From contig JAEWVC010000052.1 of the NCBI GenBank assembly GCA_023459275.1, forward strand, positions 32,822 to 96,821: 64,000 nucleotides of DNA, given 5' to 3'. Position numbers and translations under genes: made by a program. How positions within the stretch are numbered: the stretch's first letter is position 1; each line of letters opens with the position of its first letter. Below are positions 57,738 to 64,000 of the stretch, piece by piece. The stretch comes from Bacillota bacterium. Its GTDB lineage: Bacteria > Bacillota > Clostridia > Christensenellales > Aristaeellaceae. The notes below the pieces were generated by a model. It searched no databases. It saw nothing but the letters and a program-made list of their open reading frames with translations, and was not told the DNA's origin.

Positions 57738-58016
57738 CGGGAAAATGGCGATGCCCTTTTCCCGATTCTTCGCACGGTTTCCTTGTGAAGCCTGCGGCTT
57801 TACGGCCAGGAAACCGCGTAAGGAATGTTTGCTCCACTTCCCATCTGGCTCACTCGTCGCACTGCTCACTGCCGTTCGCATTGCTCGTTTCGCCAGCCTC
57901 CTCCGCCTCGCTTCCTCCGCCACAGGCGGCGCTTCGGCTTTGGAGCCCGTCCGGGCGGCAAAGCCACCCGAGACGATTTCAAACGAGGGGGAACTGCGGT
58001 TCCCCCTCGTTGCTCC
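57738..58016 (-). repeat. Dispersed structured intergenic repeat, copy C
   Basis: The most complete copy. In minus-strand order: hairpin AACGAGGGGGAAC/GTTCCCCCTCGTT (57982-58011), linker identical to copy B (57969-57983), hairpin GGCGGC/GCCACC (57954-57968), hairpin CCGCC/GGCGG (57917-57929), the 24-base block shared with copy A (57882-57905), linker shared with copy B (57818-57833), hairpin CGGTTTCCT/AGGAAACCG (57775-57816), and hairpin CGGGAAAATGGC/GCCCTTTTCCCG (57738-57764). Copy B lacks the middle part (the segment shared with A). Confidence 0.75.
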
Positions 58017-58110
58017 CCCTGAGCCTTCCTGTAGAGGGAGAATTGTTACGATAGTCGTATGCCTGCAGGATTATGCAAGAAGACGGCGCCCGAAGGTTCC
58101 CAAAAGGCGA

Positions 58111-58155
58111 CCGGAAAGCCCTTTGCCGCGCCCGCAGGCACGAAATCCTTTTCCA
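58111..58155 (+). repeat. Second short repeat, shared with 19546-19590
   Basis: CCGGAAAGCCCTTTGCCGCG (58111-58130) followed by a C+G-rich near-palindrome and CGAAATCCTT (58141-58150) matches 19546-19587. Together with copy C it fills the 480-base gap between dnaK and dnaJ. Confidence 0.6.
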
Positions 58156-58199
58156 ACGTATAGCATTTTCCATCCTATGCGCCAGACACACCGGATCTT

Positions 58200-60017
58200 T
58201 TACTTCACATCAAAATCCGTGTTCACGGTGCCGTCGGGATTCTGGCTTCCGGCCTGGCCCTGGGGAGGCACCTGCCCCTCGCCGCCCTCCTGCTGGTAGA
58301 GCTTGCCGAAGATGGCGTACACCTTCTGGGTAAAGCTCTCCATAGCGGTCTTGATCTGGTCGGCGTTGTTGGTTTCCCGCACCTTCTTGAACTCGTCGAT
58401 CTCATGCTGCACGGCGGCCTTGTCCTCGCCGGAGAGTTTTTCGCCGCTGTCCCGAAGCTGCTTTTCGATCTCGTAGATCAGCGTATCGGCACGGTTGACG
58501 GTTTCCACCTCATCCTTGCGCTTGCGGTCGGCCTCGGCGTACTGCTCGGCTTCCTTCACCCGCTGCTTGATCTCGTCCTCGGTAAGGTTGGTGCTGGCGG
58601 TGATGGTGATCTTCTGCTCGTTGCCGGTGCCCTTGTCCTTGGCGGACACGTTTACAATGCCGTTGCGGTCAATGTTGAAGGTGACCTCAATCTGCGGCAC
58701 GCCGCGGGGGGCCGGAGGGATGCCCGTAAGCTGGAAGCGGCCCAGTGTCTTGTTGTCAAAGGCCATGGGGCGCTCGCCCTGGAGCACGTGGATCTCCACG
58801 GTGGTCTGCCCGTCCGCGGCGGTGGAGAACACCTGGGACTTGGTGGTGGGGATGGTGGTATTGCGCTCGATGAGCTTGGTGAAGATGTGGCCTTCCGTCT
58901 CCAGCCCCAAGGACAGGGGAGTGACATCCAGCAGCAGCACGTCCTTCACTTCGCCGCCCAGCACGCCGGCCTGGATGGCCGCGCCGATGGCCACGCACTC
59001 GTCGGGGTTGATGCCCTTGAAGGGCTCCTTGCCGGTGATGCGCTTCACGGTGGTCTGCACCGCGGGGGTACGGGTGGAGCCGCCCACCAGGATCACCTTG
59101 TCGATCTGGTCCGTGGTCAGCCCGGCATCCTTCAGCGCCTGGTTGGTGGGGCCTACGGTGGCTTCCACCAGGTCGGCGGTGAGTTCGTCAAACTTGGCCC
59201 TTGTCAGCGTCATATCCAGGTGTTTGGGGCCGCTGGCGTCCGCGGTGATAAAGGGCAGGTTGATGTTGGCGCTCATCACGCCGGAAAGCTCAATCTTGGC
59301 CTTTTCCGCGGCTTCCTTCAGCCGCTGGTAGGCCATGCGGTCCTTCTTCAGGTCAATGCCGGTGTCCTTCCTGAAGGTTTCGGCAATGTAGTTGATCACG
59401 CGCTCGTCAAAGTCGTCGCCGCCCAGCCGGTTGTTGCCGTTGGTGGCCAGCACTTCAAACACGCCGTCGCCGATTTCCAGCAGCGAAACGTCAAACGTGC
59501 CGCCGCCCAGGTCATACACCAATATCTTCTGCGTGCCTTCCTTGTCCAGCCCATAGGCCAGGGAAGCCGCGGTTGGCTCGTTGATAATGCGCAGCACTTC
59601 CAGCCCCGCAATGCGGCCCGCGTCCTTGGTGGCCTGCCGCTGGCTGTCGGAGAAGTAGGCGGGCACGGTGATCACGGCCTGGGTCACGGTTTCGCCCAAA
59701 TACGCTTCCGCCTCACTCTTCATCTTTTGAAGGATCATGGCGGAAATGTCCTGGGGGGTGTAGGCCTTGCCGTCGATGTTGATTTTGCGTGCGCTGCCCA
59801 TATCCCGCTTGATGGAGATAATGGTGCGGTCCGGGTTGGTGATGGCCTGGCGTTTTGCCACCTGGCCTACCAGCCTCTCCCCGTCCTTGGTAAAGGCTAC
59901 CACAGAAGGCGTGGTGCGGGCGCCTTCGGAATTGGGGATAACAACGGGTTCGCCGCCCTCCATGACCGCTACGCAGCTATTGGTGGTACCCAAATCGATA
60001 CCGATGATCTTTCCCAT
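58200..60017 (-). CDS. dnaK: Chaperone DnaK (Hsp70)
   Basis: 605 residues. Nucleotide-binding domain with IGIDLGTTNSCVAVMEGGEP, IINEPTAASLAYGLDKEG, YDLGGGTFDVSLLEIGDG and VILVGGSTRTPAVQTTVK; substrate-binding domain (LLDVTPLSLGLETEGHIFTK) and helical lid. Lacks the EEVD-like end but has a Gly/Gln-rich tail (QQEGGEGQVPPQGQAGSQNP). ATG 60017 with AGAGGAGG. Controlled by HrcA-CIRCE as part of the operon. Confidence 0.98.
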   Translation of the reverse strand: MGKIIGIDLGTTNSCVAVMEGGEPVVIPNSEGARTTPSVVAFTKDGERLVGQVAKRQAITNPDRTIISIKRDMGSARKINIDGKAYTPQDISAMILQKMKSEAEAYLGETVTQAVITVPAYFSDSQRQATKDAGRIAGLEVLRIINEPTAASLAYGLDKEGTQKILVYDLGGGTFDVSLLEIGDGVFEVLATNGNNRLGGDDFDERVINYIAETFRKDTGIDLKKDRMAYQRLKEAAEKAKIELSGVMSANINLPFITADASGPKHLDMTLTRAKFDELTADLVEATVGPTNQALKDAGLTTDQIDKVILVGGSTRTPAVQTTVKRITGKEPFKGINPDECVAIGAAIQAGVLGGEVKDVLLLDVTPLSLGLETEGHIFTKLIERNTTIPTTKSQVFSTAADGQTTVEIHVLQGERPMAFDNKTLGRFQLTGIPPAPRGVPQIEVTFNIDRNGIVNVSAKDKGTGNEQKITITASTNLTEDEIKQRVKEAEQYAEADRKRKDEVETVNRADTLIYEIEKQLRDSGEKLSGEDKAAVQHEIDEFKKVRETNNADQIKTAMESFTQKVYAIFGKLYQQEGGEGQVPPQGQAGSQNPDGTVNTDFDVK

Positions 60018-60123
60018 AAAAGTGTCCTCCTCTTTTTATTGGGGCTGCCGCCGGCCGCCAAAGAACTTTCTTTCTGAATTTCTGATTTATTATGGAAAGG
60101 GGCGGTGCCCCTTGTCCGCCTGA

Positions 60124-60711
60124 TCAATCCGCCACAACTTTCACCATGGCGTGCCGAAGGACGCATTTGTCCATTCTGTAGCCCTTTTGCAGCACCTGGC
60201 ATACGGTACCGGGCTCACCCTCTTCCCTGGGCGCGGTCATCACCGCGTTTTCCAGGGCGGGATCAAATTTCTCCCCGGGCCGGCTGATGGCTTCAATGCC
60301 CCGCTTCTGGAAGGCGTCATAAAGCTGCCGGTACACCATCTGCACCCCTTCCCGCAGCGTTTGCTCCGGCGCGTTTTCGCTTGCCTCCATGGCCCTTTCC
60401 AGGTTATCCAGCACCGGGAGCAGGAGCTTTGCAAAGCTCTGCGCGCCTTCGTCGAAGGCTTCCGCCCTGGCGGTGTTGTTCCTGCGCCTGTAGTTATCAA
60501 AATCCGCCTGCACCCGCTGGGCCAAATTAAGGTATTCGTCGCTCAGGCGCCTGGCCTCCGCAAGGTCATCCATTAACTGTTCCACATTCACGGGCTCCGC
60601 TTCCTCCTCAAGGGGGAGGGGCGCTTCCTGCTCCTTGAGGTCTTCCTGAACCGGAACCGTTTCCGGCTCCATGGCGTTTTGCCTTTCCTTCTTGTCCTTG
60701 TCCCTGTTCAT
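60124..60711 (-). CDS. grpE: Nucleotide exchange factor GrpE
   Basis: 195 residues. Acidic, flexible N-terminus, long helix (QRVQADFDNYRRRNNTARAE), then the beta domain with KFDPALENAVMTAPREEGEP and VCQVLQKGYRMDKCVLRHAM. I chose ATG 60711 behind GGAAGGG; an in-frame start at 60768 would overlap hrcA. Releases ADP from DnaK. Confidence 0.95.
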   Translation of the reverse strand: MNRDKDKKERQNAMEPETVPVQEDLKEQEAPLPLEEEAEPVNVEQLMDDLAEARRLSDEYLNLAQRVQADFDNYRRRNNTARAEAFDEGAQSFAKLLLPVLDNLERAMEASENAPEQTLREGVQMVYRQLYDAFQKRGIEAISRPGEKFDPALENAVMTAPREEGEPGTVCQVLQKGYRMDKCVLRHAMVKVVAD

Positions 60712-60751
60712 TTCGATCCCTTCCTGACGGCGCTTTTCTTTTTGTCTGCGT

Positions 60752-61771
60752 TTATGTTTCATCCTCAAACAGGTTCCCCAGCTGCCGTGCCATGGTATTC
60801 AGGATGGCCAATACCCGGCTGTACTGCATCCTGGTGGGGCCAATGACCCCAATGGTCCCGTGGGAATGGCTGCCGATGGAATACGTGGCCGTCACCACGG
60901 AGCAGTCGGATATTTCCTCGATCCCCGTTTCCGGCCCGATGCGCACGGTGAAGGCCATCTGCCCCTGCTGGGTCAAAAGGTCCACCAGCCGGTCCTTGGT
61001 TTCCAGCAGCGCCAGGAAGGACCGCGCCTTTTCCACATCAGAATATTCCGGATAATTAAGGATGTTGCCGGGGCCGCCCACCAGCACACGGCCTACGGCC
61101 GACGCGCTTTCCGCCTTGGCGATCATGTTGGAGATCCCCGTCAGCAATTCCTGGTTCTGCCGGAATCCCTTGGCCACCGAGGCCAATATTTGATGGGCTT
61201 CCCCGATGGCGTGCCCCGAAAGCTGTTCTGTCAGCATCCGGGAGATGGCGTACAGCGCGTCGCTGTCCAGCATGTCGGATGTCCTGATCACCGCATCCTT
61301 GATGATCCCCGCGTCGGTGACGATCACCACCAGCGCGGAGGATGCTGTCACGGGCACCAATTGCACGTTGCGTATTTTCAGCTCCTGCCCCTTGGGGGGC
61401 ATCACCAGCGCCGTGTAGTGGGTCAGGCTGGATAATACCTGGGCCGCGTGCCCCACCACATCCTCCATCTGCCGCATGCGGCTGGAAAAATGGGCGCGCA
61501 CCGTTTCCGGGTCGGTATCCGGGATCACCCCGGAGTGCAATAGCTGGTCCACATATAATCTGTAGGCTTTCACGCTGGGCACGCGCCCCGCAGATACGTG
61601 GGGCTGGTCCAGATAGCCCAGCTCTTCCAGGTCGCTCATCTCGTTGCGGATGGTGGCGGAGCTTAAGCCCATGTCGTACTTTTTGGAAATGGTGCGCGAT
61701 CCCACCGGCACGGCGGTCAGTATATAGTCGTCAATGATCGCCTGCAGGATGCGGAATTTCCGCTCGTCCAT
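60752..61771 (-). CDS. hrcA: Heat-inducible transcription repressor HrcA
   Basis: 339 residues. N-terminal winged helix: ILQAIIDDYILTAVPVGSRT, ISKKYDMGLSSATIRNEMSD and LEELGYLDQPHVSAGRVPSV. C-terminal GAF-like domain with SYSIGSHSHGTIGVIGPTRM-like ending (VTATYSIGSHSHGTIGVIGP). Represses its own operon by binding CIRCE 40 bases upstream. First gene of the chaperone operon. Confidence 0.97.
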   Translation of the reverse strand: MDERKFRILQAIIDDYILTAVPVGSRTISKKYDMGLSSATIRNEMSDLEELGYLDQPHVSAGRVPSVKAYRLYVDQLLHSGVIPDTDPETVRAHFSSRMRQMEDVVGHAAQVLSSLTHYTALVMPPKGQELKIRNVQLVPVTASSALVVIVTDAGIIKDAVIRTSDMLDSDALYAISRMLTEQLSGHAIGEAHQILASVAKGFRQNQELLTGISNMIAKAESASAVGRVLVGGPGNILNYPEYSDVEKARSFLALLETKDRLVDLLTQQGQMAFTVRIGPETGIEEISDCSVVTATYSIGSHSHGTIGVIGPTRMQYSRVLAILNTMARQLGNLFEDET

Positions 61772-61810
61772 CGCTTCGCCCTCCTTCCCTCCGGATTGCT
61801 TCCCTCTTTG

Positions 61811-61837
61811 TTAGCACTCGACGCTTGTGAGTGCTAA
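61811..61837. promoter_or_regulatory. CIRCE operator (HrcA binding site)
   Basis: TTAGCACTC-N9-GAGTGCTAA, a perfect match to the consensus. It lies 40-66 bases upstream of the hrcA start and directly downstream of the promoter at 61847-61875. Confidence 0.98.
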
Positions 61838-61846
61838 CATGCTGAT

Positions 61847-61875
61847 AATGTAGCACTCCTTTGCTGGTTTGTCAA
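61847..61875 (-). promoter_or_regulatory. Promoter of the hrcA operon
   Basis: Minus strand TTGACA (61875-61870), 17 bases, TACATT (61852-61847). Transcription would begin at the edge of CIRCE, as usual. Confidence 0.85.
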
Positions 61876-61999
61876 TACCAGTCAAGGGATTCCAATGAAA
61901 TTTTAAGAATCCCTTACCCGGCGATCATATAAAGGAAGGAAAAATGCGGCGCCCTCACGCATGGCATAGACTTTACATCGTTTTTCAGGGATGGACGCA

Positions 62000-62031
62000 G
62001 GAAGGGGGATTTTTTCAAAAAGCCCCCTTCC
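62000..62031. other. Long near-perfect hairpin between hrcA and lepA
   Basis: GGAAGGGGGATTTTT (62000-62014) faces AAAAAGCCCCCTTCC (62017-62031) with a single mismatch and a 2-base loop. It lies upstream of the lepA promoter. The remaining bases of the 369-base gap 61772-62140 hold CIRCE, both promoters and no gene. It could be a terminator for upward transcription or a repeat fragment. Confidence 0.6.
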
Positions 62032-62064
62032 CGCCTTTCCTGCATTCCTCACCCACCCCGGCTC

Positions 62065-62093
62065 TTGCATTCGTCCCAAAAATCCGCTATCAT
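62065..62093 (+). promoter_or_regulatory. Promoter of lepA
   Basis: TTGCAT (62065-62070), 17 bases, TATCAT (62088-62093), about 45 bases before the start. Confidence 0.6.
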
Positions 62094-62140
62094 GGTACGG
62101 ATAAAAAGACATGCCCGCGCGGGCTTTGGAGGGATTTTTG

Positions 62141-63943
62141 TTGGCGCAGGACCGCCTCAGCCACATCCGCAACTTTTGCATTATCGCCCACATCGACCAC
62201 GGCAAGTCCACCCTAGCGGACAGGCTGCTGGAAAAGACGGGCGTGTTTGAACAGCGCCAAATGGTGGAGCAAATCCTGGACAGCATGGACCTGGAGCGGG
62301 AGCGGGGCATCACCATCAAGAGCAAGGCCGTGCGCATGCGCTACACGGCGCAAAACGGCGAAGTCTACACCTTGAACCTCATCGACACCCCGGGCCACGT
62401 GGACTTTTCCTACGAGGTCAGCCGCGCCCTGGCCGCCTGCGAGGGCGCGCTGCTGGTGGTGGACGCCACCCAGGGCGTGGAAGCGCAGACCCTGGCCAAC
62501 GTCTACATGGCCCTGGAGCACGATCTGGAAACCATCCCGGTGATCAACAAAATCGACCTGCCCAGCGCGCAGCCCGAGGTGGTCCGCCACGAAATCGAGG
62601 AGACCATCGGCCTGGACGCCTCCTACGCGCCGCTGATTTCCGCCAAGGTGGGCACCGGCATCGACGAAGTGCTGGAGGCCATCGTCAAATATATTCCCCC
62701 GCCCGCGGGCGATGAAAACGCGCCCCTCCAGGCGCTGATCTTTGACGCCTTTTACGACAATTACAAGGGCGCCATCTGCTTTGTGCGCGTCATGCAGGGC
62801 AGCATCAAGCCCGGCATGCGCATGCGCCTGATGGCGGGGAAGGGCGAGTTTGACGTGGTGGAGGTGGGCACCTTCCGCCCCGGCTACGCCCCCTGCGATG
62901 AGCTTTTGCCCGGGGATGTGGGCTACGTCTCCGCCTCCATCAAGGATGTGCGGGATACACGGGTGGGCGATACCATCACCGACGCGGCTAACCCCGCCGA
63001 AGAGGCCCTGCCCGGCTACCGGCAGGTGACGCCCATGGTGTTCTGCGGCATCTATCCCGCCGACGGCGCGGATTACCCCAATTTGAAGGATGCCCTGGAA
63101 AAGCTGCGCATGAACGACGCGTCCTTGTCCTTTGAGCCGGAAACCTCCGTGGCGCTAGGCTACGGCTTCCGCTGCGGGTTCCTGGGCCTATTGCACATGG
63201 AGATCATCCAGGAGCGCCTGGAGCGGGAGTTTGACTTAAACCTGGTCACCACCGCCCCCAGCGTGATCTATCATGTGACCAAGACCAACGGCGATACCAT
63301 CTCCATCGACAACCCCACCAACCTGCCCCCCGCCGGCGAAATCGCCAAAATGGAGGAGCCTTTCGTCCACGCCACCATCTATACCCCCCAGGATGCCGTG
63401 GGCGCCATCATGGACCTGTGCCAGGAAAAGCGCGGCACCTTCCTGGATATGCAGTACGAAGGCAACCGCGTCAAGCTCAACTACAACATTCCCCTCAACG
63501 AGATCATTTACGATTTCTTTGACCAGATCAAGAGCCGCTCCCGGGGCTACGCCTCCTTCGATTACGAATTGAAGGGCTACCAGGAAAGCGACCTGGTCAA
63601 GCTGGATATGCTCCTAAACGGCGACCTGTGCGACGCCTTCTCCCTGATCGTGCAAAGGGACAAGGCCTACAATAGGGGCCGGATCATTGCCGAAAAATTG
63701 AAGGATGTTATCCCGCGCCAGATGTTCGAAATCCCCATCCAGGCCGCCATCGGCGGCAAGGTCATCGCCCGGGAAACCGTCAAGGCCCTGCGCAAAGACG
63801 TGCTCGCCAAGTGCTACGGCGGCGATATCACCCGCAAGAAAAAGCTTCTTGAAAAACAAAAGGAAGGCAAAAAACGCATGCGCCAGTTCGGCACAGTCGA
63901 ACTCCCCAGCGAAGCCTTCATGGCCGTGCTGAAGATGGATTGA
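62141..63943 (+). CDS. lepA: Elongation factor 4
   Basis: Ribosome-bound GTPase, about 600 residues. G1 in RNFCIIAHIDHGKSTLADRL, G2 in LERERGITIKSKAVRM, G3 in LIDTPGHVDFSYEVSR, G4 NKID. Later domains include GYGFRCGFLGLLHMEIIQER and the C-terminal KKKLLEKQKEGKKRMRQFGT. I chose TTG 62141 because GGAGG lies 8 bases before it and the protein then begins MAQDRLSHIRNFCIIAHIDH, like its relatives. An ATG at 62111 in frame lacks a Shine-Dalgarno. Divergent from the hrcA operon. Confidence 0.95.
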   Translation: MAQDRLSHIRNFCIIAHIDHGKSTLADRLLEKTGVFEQRQMVEQILDSMDLERERGITIKSKAVRMRYTAQNGEVYTLNLIDTPGHVDFSYEVSRALAACEGALLVVDATQGVEAQTLANVYMALEHDLETIPVINKIDLPSAQPEVVRHEIEETIGLDASYAPLISAKVGTGIDEVLEAIVKYIPPPAGDENAPLQALIFDAFYDNYKGAICFVRVMQGSIKPGMRMRLMAGKGEFDVVEVGTFRPGYAPCDELLPGDVGYVSASIKDVRDTRVGDTITDAANPAEEALPGYRQVTPMVFCGIYPADGADYPNLKDALEKLRMNDASLSFEPETSVALGYGFRCGFLGLLHMEIIQERLEREFDLNLVTTAPSVIYHVTKTNGDTISIDNPTNLPPAGEIAKMEEPFVHATIYTPQDAVGAIMDLCQEKRGTFLDMQYEGNRVKLNYNIPLNEIIYDFFDQIKSRSRGYASFDYELKGYQESDLVKLDMLLNGDLCDAFSLIVQRDKAYNRGRIIAEKLKDVIPRQMFEIPIQAAIGGKVIARETVKALRKDVLAKCYGGDITRKKKLLEKQKEGKKRMRQFGTVELPSEAFMAVLKMD

Positions 63944-63978
63944 TGGTGGAGACGATTTTGTGATTGTAATGCGGGGGG

Positions 63979-64000
63979 ACCTCCTTTTGCAAAAGGAGGT
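63979..64000. repeat. Perfect 22-base palindrome at the window edge
   Basis: The palindrome is centred on TTTTGCAAAA and flanked by CCTCC/GGAGG. It comes right after lepA and is cut by the window end. Could be a terminator lacking a visible T-run or the border of another intergenic repeat. Confidence 0.6.

Noticed and set aside
58404..60077. 557-codon plus-strand frame opposite dnaK
   Set aside because: Antisense shadow of dnaK, a well-known artefact of this gene; no domain recognised.

Overview
The window is GC-rich bacterial DNA with strong Shine-Dalgarno sequences and long operons. Housekeeping order points to a Gram-positive Clostridia-type Firmicute, probably gut-associated. Evidence includes a perfect CIRCE element before hrcA-grpE-dnaK-dnaJ-prmA-rsmE-mtaB, rho near rpmE-DUF1385-prmC-prfA, HPr kinase, rpsU, DUF896 and DUF1292. 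The gut assignment and any placement near Christensenellales or Oscillospiraceae are guesses from gene content. There are no rRNA, tRNA, CRISPR, phage or transposase genes.

Layout. 1-2590 (minus): an oligopeptide-type ABC transporter whose binding protein runs off the left edge. 2947-4064: a split chromate-type transporter. 4371-5585 (minus): a secreted ComEC-like metallo-beta-lactamase with a lamin-tail domain. 5922-11579: a LacI-family regulator divergent from a sugar ABC transporter and a GH172/DUF2961 gene broken by one in-frame stop. 11692-12893 (minus): an encapsulin shell with its ferritin-like cargo. 12991-25920: mostly housekeeping genes (nitroreductase, tadA, hisC, a HAD phosphatase, hprK, ROK kinase, asnS, a ferritin-VIT metal transporter, pgsA, uvrC). 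26386-33216 (minus): a six-gene cell-envelope operon. 33262-41453 (minus): HelD, a YwlE-type phosphatase, tsaC, a ZIP transporter, prfA, prmC, DUF1385 and rpmE. 41852-48790 (plus): an operon headed by an XRE-ADP-ribosylglycohydrolase fusion, followed by a second sugar ABC transporter and a cytoplasmic heparinase II/III-like lyase. 48874-61771 (minus): rho, an rRNA-type methyltransferase, rpsU, a HIT protein, mtaB, rsmE, prmA, dnaJ, dnaK, grpE and hrcA. 62141-63943: lepA.

How the genes fit together. The two sugar operons look like paralogous copies (binding protein plus two permeases, each with a strong hairpin after the binding protein). They carry different regulators and different degradative enzymes (GH172 or a polysaccharide lyase), which suggests import and intracellular breakdown of distinct glycans. 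HPr kinase and a ROK glucokinase-type protein would link this to carbon control. Encapsulin with its ferritin and the ferritin-VIT protein give two metal-sequestration routes. tsaC and mtaB both act on tRNA position 37.

Most unusual points: the XRE-ADP-ribosylglycohydrolase fusion; a dispersed intergenic element (around 4150-4290, 38013-38175 and 57738-58016) whose hairpin stems differ between copies but keep pairing; an apparently leaderless LacI-family gene; a HAD gene that seems to start at CTG; and Rho with a disordered insert of roughly 300 residues.
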